From the NCBI RefSeq assembly GCF_009026145.1, contig NZ_WBUE01000015.1, forward strand, positions 27,738 through 91,737: DNA of 64,000 nt, given 5' to 3'. The stretch comes from Hyphomicrobium sp. GTDB lineage: Bacteria > Pseudomonadota > Alphaproteobacteria > Rhizobiales > Hyphomicrobiaceae. The notes beneath the pieces are model-generated. The model was not told the origin of the DNA, did not search any database, and saw only the letters and a program-made list of their open reading frames with translations. Both the position numbers and the translations under genes were made by a program. Below, piece by piece: positions 9,918 through 20,001 of the stretch. Within the stretch, counting starts at the first letter, position 1. Every line of letters starts with the position of its first letter.

Positions 9918-10685
9918 TCACCTGTGCGGGGTGCCGGTCGTTGGCCAAAAGTACGAATCCGGCAGCGGGCGTCGACCAAACACCGCCTGCCCTACGCGCA
10001 CGATCGTAGCGCCTTCGGCGATTGCTGCCTCGAAGTCGCCCGACATGCCCATCGACAGCTCCTGCAACGCCTCGCCGCACGGCATAGCCTCGCGCGCGGC
10101 ATCGCGCACCGTGCGCAAGAGGCGAAAACAGCGACGCACCTCATCGACGTCCGGCGTGAAGCGCCCTAGGGTCATGAACCCGCGGATGCGCAGGGACGCA
10201 AAGGCGCGCAACTCGCGCAGGAACGGCAGCACATCATGGGGCGGCAGTCCGTACTTGGTCGCCTCGCCAGAAGTGTTCACCTGCACCAGCACGTCGAGCG
10301 GGCGCCCGAGCCGCTGCAGGTAGCCGTCCAGCGTCTTGGCAAGGGTCAGCCTGTCCAGTGACTGAACCTCATCGACGAAGCGCAGCGCGTCCTTGACCTT
10401 GTTCGTCTGCAGATGACCGATCATGCTCCAGCGGATAGGCCGATCGGCAAGGGCGACCGCTTTCGCGCGCCCCTCCTGCACGCGGTTCTCCGCCAGGTGC
10501 ACCTGTCCTGCCTCGACGGCCTCAAGAATTCTCTCCGGAGGAACGGTCTTCGTCGCCAGGACAAGCCTCACCGCATCAGGGCTGCGCCCACTCTGCTCCG
10601 CGGCGCGGGTGATGCGCGCCCGGACGGCCGCGAGACTGGCCGCGACGGAGCCGATTGCCCCCTGCAAGTCAGGATGGGAGGGCAC
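9918..10685 (-). CDS. YggS family pyridoxal phosphate homeostasis protein
   Basis: RLVLATKTVPPERILEAVEAGQVHLAENRVQEG; WSMIGHLQTNK; LSMGMSGDFEAAIAEGATIVRVGQAVFG. Confidence 0.93.
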   Translation of the reverse strand: MPSHPDLQGAIGSVAASLAAVRARITRAAEQSGRSPDAVRLVLATKTVPPERILEAVEAGQVHLAENRVQEGRAKAVALADRPIRWSMIGHLQTNKVKDALRFVDEVQSLDRLTLAKTLDGYLQRLGRPLDVLVQVNTSGEATKYGLPPHDVLPFLRELRAFASLRIRGFMTLGRFTPDVDEVRRCFRLLRTVRDAAREAMPCGEALQELSMGMSGDFEAAIAEGATIVRVGQAVFGRRPLPDSYFWPTTGTPHR

Positions 10686-11391
10686 CGAGCCAAGCCTTCA
10701 GCATCCTGCCGCCGGCCTCGCGCAGCCTCGGCACCGCCGTGGTCGCAGTCTTGCGCAACTGACGAATATCGACCTTGGCACCTGCAAGCTCCAAGGTATG
10801 GCCGACGAACCAGTCCTCCAGCGCCGGATAGTCGGCTTCGGGGTGAAACTGCAGCGCGAGCGCGTGCGTGCCGACGGCAAACGCCTGGTTGCGGCAGACG
10901 GCGGTCGAGGCAAGCAGCTCGCCTCCCGCGGGGATATCGAAGGTGTCCCCGTGCCAGTGCAGCACTGGCACGCCCGCGAGATGTCCCAGTGGGCGGCGCG
11001 CGCAGGCGTTGGTCAGCGCCAACGGCGAAAATCCAATCTCTTTTATGCCTGAGGGGTAGACCTTTGCGCCGAGCGCCGCTGCCATCAGTTGCGCGCCAAG
11101 GCAGATGCCGAGCGTTGGAAGCCCTGCGTCGAGGCGCTCGGCGATGAACTGGCGTTCCTCATCGAGAAAGGGATAGACGTCGGTCTCGTAGACACCAATC
11201 GGCCCCCCGAGGACAACGAGCAGATCGGGTCCTTTAGCGTCAAGCCCGGCAAGCCCGTGCACCGCATTGCGATAGCTGATCGCGTATCCCTCATCGCTCA
11301 GCACGGATTCGAAGGAGCCGAGATTTTCGAACGCCACGTGGTAAAGCGCCAGCGCCTGCTTCATCGCCATCTCCGTGCGTAAATGGCGCAA
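10669..11391 (-). CDS. Class I glutamine amidotransferase (GMP synthase-like)
   Basis: PDLLVVLGGPIGVYE; LPTLGICLGAQLMAAALG nucleophile elbow; LQFHPEAD. Confidence 0.88.
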   Translation of the reverse strand: MRHLRTEMAMKQALALYHVAFENLGSFESVLSDEGYAISYRNAVHGLAGLDAKGPDLLVVLGGPIGVYETDVYPFLDEERQFIAERLDAGLPTLGICLGAQLMAAALGAKVYPSGIKEIGFSPLALTNACARRPLGHLAGVPVLHWHGDTFDIPAGGELLASTAVCRNQAFAVGTHALALQFHPEADYPALEDWFVGHTLELAGAKVDIRQLRKTATTAVPRLREAGGRMLKAWLGALPS

Positions 11392-11475
11392 TTTGCGCCC
11401 TGTCCTGCCTTATGCGATAAACCTTGGCCGGCCCACCAAATAGGGCCGGTTTGATCATTATAACTAGGCCGGTCG

Positions 11476-12906
11476 ATGACACGACAAGTCGTGCTGCAGC
11501 TGGAGCCCGACTCCGCCAAGCCGATCTTCCTCAACCTAGCTGCGGTAATCATCCGCGAGATTGAGCGTGGCCGATTGAAGCCTGGTGCCGCGCTCCCCGG
11601 CACGCGCTCACTGTCGAAGGCGCTCGGCATTCACCGCAACACTGTCGACGCGGCCTACCAGGAGTTGATCCAACAGGGGTGGGCCGTCACGCTCCCCTCG
11701 CAAGGGACCTTCGTTGCGGAGGATCTTCCCGATACACCGCCGCCAAGAAGCAGGGAGAGACCAGCGCCAACGGTTGCCGCTCCGCCGCGCAAGAGCATCG
11801 ACATCGCCTTCTCCGATGGCGCACCGGATGCGCGCATTGCCCCGCGCGCCGAGCTGGCGCGCGCATTTCGACGCGCCGTCTCCGCGCCGTCGTTCCTGCG
11901 CCGCTCGCCCTATGGAGAACCGCGCGGCAGCGCGCGATTGCGCGAGGCATTGTGCGAATATCTCGGCAGCGAGCGCGGCCTCGTCGCCGATCCCGGCGAC
12001 GTGATCATCACGCGCGGCAGCCAGATGGCGCTGTTCCTCGTCGCCCGCGCGCTGCTGCGCCCCGGCGACGCCATCGCCGTCGAGGACCCTGGCTATCAGC
12101 TCGCCTGGTCGGCGTTCCGCGCGGCTGGAGCGAACGTCGTCGGTATTCCTGTCGACCAGCATGGCGCCTCGATCGAGCAGCTCGCCAAGCTCGCCGAGCG
12201 CGAACCGAGCCTGCGTGCGGTCTATCTGACGCCGCACCACCAGTACCCCACCACCGTCACCCTCAATGCGGCGCGACGGCTGGCGCTCCTCGAGCTGATG
12301 CACCGGCGCAATCTGATCCTCATCGAGGACGACTACGACCACGAGTTCCGCTTCGATGGACGACCGGTGCTGCCGCTGGCCGCGAGCACGCAGTCGGCGC
12401 ACATCGTCTATGTTGGCTCGCTTTCGAAGTTGCTCGCACCCGAGCTTCGCATTGGCTACGCCATTGCTTCGCCGAAGCTCATCGAGCGCATGGCGACGGT
12501 GCGCCAGGCCATTGACCGCCAGGGGGATTTGCCGCTGGAACATGCCGTTGCCGCCCTAATCGCGGACGGCGAGATAAGGCGCCACGCGCGCAAATCGCGC
12601 CAGGTCTACCAAGCCCGCCGCGACAAGCTCGCCGAGCTTCTGCAGCGGCATCTCGCTAGCTTCTGCACGTTCGACGTTCCAACGGGTGGGCTCGCGATCT
12701 GGCTCCGCCTGTCACAGCGCCTGGATGCCGAGCAGTGGGCTGCAGCGGCGGAAAGTATGGGGCTAGGTGTGCTTGCGGGGACGACCTTCGCCCTCAGGCC
12801 ACGCCATGCTCCAAATGCGTTTCGCCTCGGCTTCGGCGCTCTATCAGAGAGCGAGCTGTCGCGCGCCGTGGCCATCCTGGCCCGCAGCCGCCCACGCAGC
12901 GGCTAA
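11476..12906 (+). CDS. MocR/PdxR-type GntR regulator with aminotransferase domain
   Basis: wHTH LPGTRSLSKALGIHRNTVDAAYQELIQQGWAVT then class I aminotransferase domain (LILIEDDYDHEFRF, YVGSLSKLLAPELRIGY). Confidence 0.93.
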   Translation: MTRQVVLQLEPDSAKPIFLNLAAVIIREIERGRLKPGAALPGTRSLSKALGIHRNTVDAAYQELIQQGWAVTLPSQGTFVAEDLPDTPPPRSRERPAPTVAAPPRKSIDIAFSDGAPDARIAPRAELARAFRRAVSAPSFLRRSPYGEPRGSARLREALCEYLGSERGLVADPGDVIITRGSQMALFLVARALLRPGDAIAVEDPGYQLAWSAFRAAGANVVGIPVDQHGASIEQLAKLAEREPSLRAVYLTPHHQYPTTVTLNAARRLALLELMHRRNLILIEDDYDHEFRFDGRPVLPLAASTQSAHIVYVGSLSKLLAPELRIGYAIASPKLIERMATVRQAIDRQGDLPLEHAVAALIADGEIRRHARKSRQVYQARRDKLAELLQRHLASFCTFDVPTGGLAIWLRLSQRLDAEQWAAAAESMGLGVLAGTTFALRPRHAPNAFRLGFGALSESELSRAVAILARSRPRSG

Positions 12907-14450
12907 CCGACCGCCTCTGCGGCTACGGCGAGTGACCGAGCTTCGCCCCTAAGTGCCGCGGCGAGCCTTGTGATACCGGCTTCGATCTCGCGCTCGGTGA
13001 GCGAGGAAAAGCCGAGGACCAAGTGACGATCATTGTTGGAGCCGGTACCGAGAACAACCGCCCCACCGGAGCCCACGGCATAGACGCCGACGCCAGCCGC
13101 AAGAGCGATCGCTTCAAGTTCAGTCGCACAGGGGAGATGATCGGGCAAGCGCCACACGACGTGCATGCCCGCTTCGCCGCCGAGAATTTCCACGGCGCCG
13201 AAATGCCGCTCGAGCGCCTTGATGAGCGCGTTGCGTCGCGACAGATAGAGCTGCCGGATCTTGCGCAAATGGCGTTGGTATGCGCCGCTGCGCATGAAGT
13301 CGGCCAGCACCGCCTGCTCGAGCCACGGCTGCCCATTGTTCATCAGTGTCTTCGTCGCCCGCGCCAGCTCCACGAGGCCACGCGGTAGAAGCGCGTGGCC
13401 GAGGCGAAGCCCGGCGCCGAGGCACTTCGAAAACGTTCCGAGATAGATGACGCGATCAAGCCCATCCAGCCCCTTCAGCGCTGCGATCGGCGGTCCGTTG
13501 AAGCGGAAGTCGCTGTCGTAGTCGTCCTCCAGAATGTAGGAATCTGTTGCTGCAGCCCAACGGATCAGCTCAAGCCGTCGGTCGAGCGAGAGCGTGACAC
13601 CGAGCGGGTACTGGTGCGAGGGCGTGACGTAAGCGATGCAGCGGCGCTGATCCGGAAGCCGCGCGGTGATCATTCCCTTGGCGTCGACAGCGATTGGGTG
13701 AATGCGCGCGCCGAGGCTCTCGAACAGAAATGCCGCCCCCTGATAGCACGGGTCCTCCAGCACCGCGGTCGTCGTCGGCGGCATGAGCATGCGGCCAACG
13801 AGGTTGAGGCCGTCCTGGCACCCGCCCACTATGATGACCTGCTCGGCAGTCGCCTTGATACCGCGCGCCGGCCGCAGGTGATCGACGATTGCCTGTCGCA
13901 GCTCGCCGAACCCGGCCGGGTCCTTGTATTCGGTGAGTGCGGCACCGGCCGACAGCAAGCGGTTATGGATCAGCTTGATCCACATCTTGGTCGGGAAGCT
14001 GCGCGCATCCGGCCGCCCCACCCAGAAGTCGGCGATCAACCGGCGCCGATGCGGATTGAGCAGCGTCTGCGCCCGCACCGTGTGCGGTGCAAGCTGTGGC
14101 CGTTCCTCGCCGCCGGCGGTGCGTGCAGACGTGCGGGAATTCACTTTGGTGAGCAGCGAAGCATCGGGAATCTGCGCGGAGACGAAAGTCCCCACCGATT
14201 CACGCATCTCGACATAACCCTCATCGACAAGGCGTGCATAGGCGAGGGTGACCGTGTTGCGGGAGATGTGCAGCATCTCGCTCAGCACCCGCGAAGCCGG
14301 CAGTCTTTCGCCGCACTTCAGGGTGCCGTCGAGAATCAAGCCGCGAAGCTGCTCGAACAGCTGGCACTGCAGGCTGAGCCCCTCGCCGGCGGACAGACGG
14401 ATCAGCATCGACAAGCGCTCCGCAGACACAGCTCCTCCGGGAGAACTCAA
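12903..14450 (-). CDS. MocR/PdxR-type GntR regulator with aminotransferase domain
   Basis: wHTH LPASRVLSEMLHISRNTVTLAYARLVDEGYVEM; SYILEDDYDSDFRF; YLGTFSKCLGAGLRLG. Confidence 0.93.
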   Translation of the reverse strand: MSSPGGAVSAERLSMLIRLSAGEGLSLQCQLFEQLRGLILDGTLKCGERLPASRVLSEMLHISRNTVTLAYARLVDEGYVEMRESVGTFVSAQIPDASLLTKVNSRTSARTAGGEERPQLAPHTVRAQTLLNPHRRRLIADFWVGRPDARSFPTKMWIKLIHNRLLSAGAALTEYKDPAGFGELRQAIVDHLRPARGIKATAEQVIIVGGCQDGLNLVGRMLMPPTTTAVLEDPCYQGAAFLFESLGARIHPIAVDAKGMITARLPDQRRCIAYVTPSHQYPLGVTLSLDRRLELIRWAAATDSYILEDDYDSDFRFNGPPIAALKGLDGLDRVIYLGTFSKCLGAGLRLGHALLPRGLVELARATKTLMNNGQPWLEQAVLADFMRSGAYQRHLRKIRQLYLSRRNALIKALERHFGAVEILGGEAGMHVVWRLPDHLPCATELEAIALAAGVGVYAVGSGGAVVLGTGSNNDRHLVLGFSSLTEREIEAGITRLAAALRGEARSLAVAAEAVG

Positions 14451-14790
14451 TCGTGACGGCGGCCTAGTCGGGAGAGCCGGATTCTGGAAATCGGTAGTGC
14501 CACCCCCCTCGGCAAATGGTTGGCACGCGGCATTCGCCTAGTTGCATGGAGTGGGTCCAATCAGCACATCGCCGCGGCAGTGACTGGCACCATCAGAATC
14601 GAGATCGGTGGATCTATGAGGTCGCGAAAATCTGCGACTAGTTTCACGACGCCGTGAAGCGGCGTGAGTCAATGGGAAGATCTTCCAAAAAACACACGTC
14701 GCTCGTTTCCACCGCACGGGCAATCCGTCGGTTCGGGGATGCCACGGCAGACAAGTGCGTGGCTAAAGAATAATACAAGGAGGAGACTAG

Positions 14791-16617
14791 ATGGGTAGGT
14801 TTGCATTGGGGGCGGTGCTCTTGTCGACTGCCGTACTGGCGTCGCCGGCACTGGCCAACTCGGACCTGATCAAGCTGCACGACGACCCGAACAATTGGGC
14901 GTCGCAGTCGGGTAGTTACAACGCCCACCGCTATTCGAAGCTCGATCAGATCAACACCAAGAACGTCGGTGACCTCAAGGTCGCGTGGACGTTCTCGACA
15001 GGTGTGCTGCGCGGCCATGAGGGCTCGCCGCTGGTCATCGGCGACGTGATGTACCTTCACACGCCGTTTCCCAACATCGTGTTCGCGCTGGATCTTAACG
15101 ACGAGAACAAGATCATCTGGCGTTACGAGCCCAAGCAGGACCCGTCCGTGATCGGCGTCATGTGTTGTGATACCGTCAATCGCGGCCTCTCCTATGCCGA
15201 TGGCAAGATCATCCTGCAGCAGGCCGACACGACCATTGTCGCACTCGACGCCAAGACCGGAAAAGAGATCTGGAAGGCGACGAACGGCGATCCCAAGATC
15301 GGCGAGACGAGCACCAACACCTTCCTGATTGCGAAGGACAAGGTCATCGCCGCCATCTCCGGCGCCGAGTTCGGCGTGCGCGGGCGTGCAACCGCCTATG
15401 ATCTCAACACGGGCAAGCTTGTGTGGCGTGCCTACTCGGTCGGCCCGGACGAGGAGATCATGTTCGATCCCGAGAAGACCATGTCGCTCGGCAAGCCGGT
15501 CGGCAAGAACTCGTCGCTCAACACCTGGACGGGCGATCAGTGGAAGATCGGTGGAGGCACTATGTGGGGCGGCTGGTCCTATGACCCCGACGCCGACCTC
15601 GCCTACTACGGCACCGCCAATCCTTCGACCTGGAATCCGGCTCAACGTGCGAGCCCAGAGGGCAAGCCTATCGACCAGAAGTGGACGATGTCGATCATCG
15701 CCCGCAATCCAGACACCGGCATGGCGGCGTGGGCGTATCAGATGACGCCGTTCGACGAGTGGGACTATGACGGCGTCAACGAGAACATCCTCGCCGACCT
15801 CGACATCGGCGGCAAGAAGACGCCGGCTCTCGTGCACTTCGATCGCAACGGCTTCGCCTACACGCTCAATCGGCACACCGGCGAGTTGCTTGTCGCCGAG
15901 AAGTACGACCCGGCGGTGAACTGGGCCACGAAAGTCGAGATGGACAAGTCGAGCCCGCGCTACGGCCGTCCCGAGGTGGTGTCGAAGTACTCGACCTTCG
16001 CCAACGGTCCAGACGTAAACACCAAGGGCATCTGCCCGGCGGCGCTCGGCAGCAAGGATATGCAGCCCGCGTCCTACTCGCAGCTCACGGGCCTTTTCTA
16101 CGTCCCGACCAACCACGTTTGCATGGACTACGAGCCGTTCCAGGTTCAATACACGGCTGGCCAGCCCTACGTCGGCGCGACCCTGTCTATGTACCCCGCA
16201 CCGGGCAAGGGCAACATGGGCAACTTCATTGCCTGGGATGCAAGCAAGGGCAAGATCGTGTGGTCGATGCCCGAGCAGTTCTCGGTGTGGTCCGGTGCTC
16301 TGACGACTGCCGGCGGCGTTGTTTTCTACGGGACGCTGGAAGGCTACTTCAAGGCGCTCGACCAGAAGACGGGCAAGGAGCTGTTCAGATCGAAGACCCC
16401 GTCCGGAATTATCGGCAACGCCTTCACCTACAGCCACAAGGGCACGCAGTACGTGGGCGTCTTCTCGGGCGTCGGCGGATGGGCAGGCATCGGTCTTGCC
16501 GCGGGCCTCACGAATCCGACGGATGGCTTGGGTGCGGTGGGCGGCTATGCCGGGCTGAAGTCCTACACCAACCTCGGTGGAACACTCACCGTGTTCGCTC
16601 TGCCCAACAAGCAGTAG
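14791..16617 (+). CDS. xoxF: PQQ-dependent methanol dehydrogenase, XoxF (lanthanide) type
   Basis: Signal peptide; beta-propeller W-motifs; vicinal disulfide [11 protein letters not shown]; active site [18 protein letters not shown] with the extra Asp typical of XoxF. Confidence 0.92.
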   Translation: MGRFALGAVLLSTAVLASPALANSDLIKLHDDPNNWASQSGSYNAHRYSKLDQINTKNVGDLKVAWTFSTGVLRGHEGSPLVIGDVMYLHTPFPNIVFALDLNDENKIIWRYEPKQDPSVIGVMCCDTVNRGLSYADGKIILQQADTTIVALDAKTGKEIWKATNGDPKIGETSTNTFLIAKDKVIAAISGAEFGVRGRATAYDLNTGKLVWRAYSVGPDEEIMFDPEKTMSLGKPVGKNSSLNTWTGDQWKIGGGTMWGGWSYDPDADLAYYGTANPSTWNPAQRASPEGKPIDQKWTMSIIARNPDTGMAAWAYQMTPFDEWDYDGVNENILADLDIGGKKTPALVHFDRNGFAYTLNRHTGELLVAEKYDPAVNWATKVEMDKSSPRYGRPEVVSKYSTFANGPDVNTKGICPAALGSKDMQPASYSQLTGLFYVPTNHVCMDYEPFQVQYTAGQPYVGATLSMYPAPGKGNMGNFIAWDASKGKIVWSMPEQFSVWSGALTTAGGVVFYGTLEGYFKALDQKTGKELFRSKTPSGIIGNAFTYSHKGTQYVGVFSGVGGWAGIGLAAGLTNPTDGLGAVGGYAGLKSYTNLGGTLTVFALPNKQ

Positions 16618-16918
16618 TGCCTTCGACCGCTGCGCAAAGCGCTTCCTCCAAACGGCGTGACAGCGGATGACTGGGCCGGCGCGGGCAACCGCGCCGGCCA
16701 TTTTGCTCTATGGCGTGGGTGCTCTCTGCGCCGTGTGAGAACGGCTCGGAGCTGCGGCAGACGAAATCTTTGATCGGGATCTCCTGATCGGTCAGAACTG
16801 TGCGGATAGCTTTGGCGCGGCGCTCGCAGTCCTCCAGAGACTCCGTGTTCACGAGCGCCGCCGACATCTGACCGTTCTCGAGCGGCATCATAACGATCAT
16901 CAGAAAACCGGGTTTCAT
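16586..16918 (-). CDS. Hypothetical small protein
   Basis: [57 protein letters not shown]; 3' end overlaps the xoxF 3' end. Confidence 0.4.
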   Translation of the reverse strand: MKPGFLMIVMMPLENGQMSAALVNTESLEDCERRAKAIRTVLTDQEIPIKDFVCRSSEPFSHGAESTHAIEQNGRRGCPRRPSHPLSRRLEEALCAAVEGTTACWAERTR

Positions 16919-16965
16919 GCCGGCCCCGTCCGGGTCGGGCGCGGTGAAATGTCCACGTCCGGTCG

Positions 16966-17655
16966 TCAAACATGCCCATTGCCTCGTGCCACGAGTGGAA
17001 ACGGAGTTACGAGATTGATGCTTCTCGCCTGATCGGCATCGACGGCGGCGAAGGCGCGGCCGGCCGTTCTATCGTCGCGGAGTGCGCGGGCGATCAGGTC
17101 GGCAACGTCCGCGCGATGGATGAAGCCGTGCATCTCGGGATCCGTTGTCAGTATCCCGCGCCCGGTTGCTGGCTCCGAGCGCAGACCCCCCGGCCGGATC
17201 GCTGTTCCCGATGGAATTGTCCGCTTCAGATGCTGCTCGGCGCGGGTCTTCGCGTCCACCGCGGCGCCGAAGGCGGCAATGGCGCGCTCGGAGCGGTAGG
17301 GCGCCATGTCCCCGCACCCGATCGATGTCACCAGGATGAAGCGCCTGACGTCGCGCGCTGCGGCGCGGTCGATGACGTTGATATTTCCCTCGTCGTCGAC
17401 GAAGCGGCCATCGTCACCACGCCCTCCCAGCGTGGAGACAACGTCGAACGCTGCTTGAGGCAGGGCGCACGCCCGATCCAGCTCAGATACAGAGAATGCA
17501 TCTCCAAATAGAACGTGCACGCCCGCAGCCTCGAGATCCGCGCGCGCGGCCTCGGATCGAAGCATCGCGAAAACGGGAATGCCACTCTGGCGCAGCAGGC
17601 GCGCCAGAAGAAAGCCGACGCCCCGGCTTGCTCCGAAGATCAGCACGGGCCTCAT
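16966..17655 (-). CDS. NAD(P)-binding SDR/NmrA-like protein
   Basis: VLIFGASRGVGFLLARLLRQSG nucleotide-binding motif; start lies 1 nt past the hutX stop. Confidence 0.82.
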   Translation of the reverse strand: MRPVLIFGASRGVGFLLARLLRQSGIPVFAMLRSEAARADLEAAGVHVLFGDAFSVSELDRACALPQAAFDVVSTLGGRGDDGRFVDDEGNINVIDRAAARDVRRFILVTSIGCGDMAPYRSERAIAAFGAAVDAKTRAEQHLKRTIPSGTAIRPGGLRSEPATGRGILTTDPEMHGFIHRADVADLIARALRDDRTAGRAFAAVDADQARSINLVTPFPLVARGNGHV

Positions 17656-17656
17656 G

Positions 17657-18187
17657 TCAATGAACCCTCCCAGCCTCTGGGAAGCGGCCTTCCAGTTTCG
17701 TGAACCTCTCGACCTGATCGGCCTTGAGATGTCTCTTCTCGTCGCGGCCGACGAAGATTTTGAACATGGCCTCGCCGTCGGCGTTGAAGAACTGGATCGA
17801 GAGTGTTTCCATCCCCATGAAGGGACGGCGCAGAAACAGGATCGACTTGCAGTTGTCCGCGCGCAAATGCCCGCTCAATGGGCTGCCACCAGACAGATTG
17901 TAGAATCCATGGCCAAGCTTTCCTGCCGGAAGCGGGCCTTCGAATTCCAGGATGACATCCTTGGTATGGGAGATCACCGTCACGCTTCCCCATTCGGAGA
18001 GGTCTTGCATGATGTCAATGAAATGCGCTCCGGAAACGCGCTTCCACATGGCGGCCGGCAGACATTCGATCGTGTCCTGCAGCGACAGGCCATATTGCGC
18101 CGCGGTGGCCTCGAGAATGCCTCCCGGGTTGTCGGCAAGCTCCTTGCGGACGAGATCGCGAGCGGCTGTCGCGCGAGTTTCGGTCAT
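17657..18187 (-). CDS. hutX: Heme utilization cytosolic carrier protein HutX/HugX-like
   Basis: MWKRVSGAHFIDIMQDLSEWGSVTVISHTKDVILEFEGPLPAGKLGHGFYNL...GHLRADNCKSILFLRRPFMGMETLSIQFFNADGEAMFKIFVGRDEKR; adjacent to hutW. Confidence 0.88.
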   Translation of the reverse strand: MTETRATAARDLVRKELADNPGGILEATAAQYGLSLQDTIECLPAAMWKRVSGAHFIDIMQDLSEWGSVTVISHTKDVILEFEGPLPAGKLGHGFYNLSGGSPLSGHLRADNCKSILFLRRPFMGMETLSIQFFNADGEAMFKIFVGRDEKRHLKADQVERFTKLEGRFPEAGRVH

Positions 18188-18207
18188 GATGGTTGTGATC
18201 CCTTCTT

Positions 18208-19623
18208 CTATGTTTCGAGGTTGGCGCGCGCGCCAATCGGGGGGTTTGAGCGGGCGGAAGGCCCGGCCTCGGAGAGGATGGCGTCGAATGCGGAGACCAG
18301 GTTGCCGTACCAGAAGCGCCCGGCTGTGCTGAGCGACATAACGTTTCCGTTGATCGACACGAGGCCCGCGGAGCGCCACTGCTCGAGGAGCGGTGCAATC
18401 CAGGTTTTCAGATTGCCCCCATGTGGAAGAGCGATGCGATCGAAATCGAGGTGCCCGGTCTCGAGGCCGGCCGTGATCACGTTGCGGACGGGCTGGAGCG
18501 AATCCGAAACACGAATGGTGTCGATCGGCTTTCGTCCGGCCAGTATGGCATCGCGATACGAATCAAGACCTGCCGCAATGCCATAGCTGTATCGACCGAG
18601 GAGGCCGCCGGCTCCGGAGCCATAGGCAAGGCAATCGGCACCTTCCTTGATGCGCAGATTGTAAATATTGCGCTCACGCGGTGTCCGCGCCCAGTGGCTG
18701 TTGCTGATCTGGGTCCAGTCCTTGGCCGCGAGAAACTCGACACCGGCGCGGTACATGCCCCCGATATCCTTGAGCGTCGCGGCGGCAGGAAACTTTCCGA
18801 TCCCGATGGCTTTGTGCAAAGGCGTTCCCGGAATGAGATTGAGGCCATAGAGGTCGACGCCATCGGGTGCAACGTCGGCCGCAATGCGCAAGTCCTCGGT
18901 CCAGATTCCATCAGTCTGACCCGGAAGGCCGTAGAGGAGGTCTATGACGAGGGCGGCGCGATCCCGGTCGCGTATCGCTTCCAGAAAGCGGACCGCCTCG
19001 TCTCTGCTCGCACGCCGTCCCTGCCGCTGGCGAACGGCCGTGTCAAAGCTCTGCACGCCGATGGAGATGCGATTGACGCCTGCTTCGAGGCAAGCGTCGA
19101 TCTTGTCGGGATCGAAGTGGATGATACGGCCTTCGAGCGTGATCTCGCAGTCCGGGGCAAGCGGCAGGCAGCGCTTGACCATGCCCAGAACCCGCGACAG
19201 GTCGGTCGGCGACAGGGCACTCGGCGTTCCGCCGCCGAGATAAACCGCTTCGACAAGCTGGCTCCCAACCGTGGATGCCGTTGCCTCGCGCTCGATCTCC
19301 TCGACAATCAGGTCTGCGTAGGACGACGCCGTGTCTCGTGAGTACGCGTTGCGGTAGAAGCCGCAGAACAGGCAGTGATTGGCGCAGAACGGCACGTGAA
19401 TGTACGCAAGGCGCATTTCCGGCGAGCAATAGCTGCTCATCAGGCGTGACCACGTGGCGGGCAGCTCGTCATCCGGGAGCGGCCGCTTGTTCCTCCACGG
19501 CAGGACAGCCCGGCGCGCGGCGAACGCATCGCGAATAGGGTCGCCGCCGAGCCGGGCGAAATGCGGGGCAAGATCGGCGGCACTCATCTGACGATTCAGC
19601 ACACCAAGGCTCACTTCTCTCAA
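18208..19623 (-). CDS. hutW: Radical SAM heme-degradation enzyme HutW/ChuW family (anaerobilin-type)
   Basis: YIHVPFCANHCLFCGFYRNAY (CxxxCxFC); VYLGGGTPSAL; GVNRISIGVQSFD; adjacent to hutX. Confidence 0.88.
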   Translation of the reverse strand: MREVSLGVLNRQMSAADLAPHFARLGGDPIRDAFAARRAVLPWRNKRPLPDDELPATWSRLMSSYCSPEMRLAYIHVPFCANHCLFCGFYRNAYSRDTASSYADLIVEEIEREATASTVGSQLVEAVYLGGGTPSALSPTDLSRVLGMVKRCLPLAPDCEITLEGRIIHFDPDKIDACLEAGVNRISIGVQSFDTAVRQRQGRRASRDEAVRFLEAIRDRDRAALVIDLLYGLPGQTDGIWTEDLRIAADVAPDGVDLYGLNLIPGTPLHKAIGIGKFPAAATLKDIGGMYRAGVEFLAAKDWTQISNSHWARTPRERNIYNLRIKEGADCLAYGSGAGGLLGRYSYGIAAGLDSYRDAILAGRKPIDTIRVSDSLQPVRNVITAGLETGHLDFDRIALPHGGNLKTWIAPLLEQWRSAGLVSINGNVMSLSTAGRFWYGNLVSAFDAILSEAGPSARSNPPIGARANLET

Positions 19624-19711
19624 GCGGAGGCATGAGACAGCTTCTGCATGCCGGTCTGGCTCTTGTGACAGCGAGTATTAGGGAGCAGGGGAAGCGACCA
19701 ACTTGCCCTCG

Positions 19712-19725
19712 GTCAATTAGTTGAC
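19712..19725. promoter_or_regulatory. Palindromic candidate operator upstream of hutW
   Basis: GTCAA-TTAG-TTGAC, about 90 bp upstream of the hutW start. Confidence 0.35.
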
Positions 19726-20001
19726 ACAAAAAGTATAGAAATATGCCAAACCTCGAACACGTGTGGCGCTTATCGCACATCTACGGCCGGGAGTGTCGCC
19801 AGATCATGGCTCAAGTCGGACGCTTCAGTCTTCAAGCGGCCCGCAGCGGTCGAGATTGCGGAAATCAGCGCTGAAGTTCTTCGACTTCAGTGTCCCGCGC
19901 GCAGAAGCCGGGTGGACTCCTCAGTAGTTGCCGCACTGGTGCCATCAGGGGCGCGGCCGTCTGGCCACGCCCCCTGCCGATGCGCCACCCCGTGCAGCGC
20001 G

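Noticed and set aside
9749-10009. Cys-containing ORF (FWRCTRCRDIY...ITCAGCRSL) as a zinc-finger gene
   Set aside because: Non-ATG start, overlaps the YggS 3' end, no family recognised; could be a fragment but not supportable.
14648-14665. Small ACGCCG/CGGCGT hairpin upstream of xoxF
   Set aside because: Short and GC-rich; expected by chance in this composition.
14644-16701. 685-aa minus-strand ORF opposite xoxF
   Set aside because: Antisense shadow ORF of a GC-rich gene; no recognisable domain.
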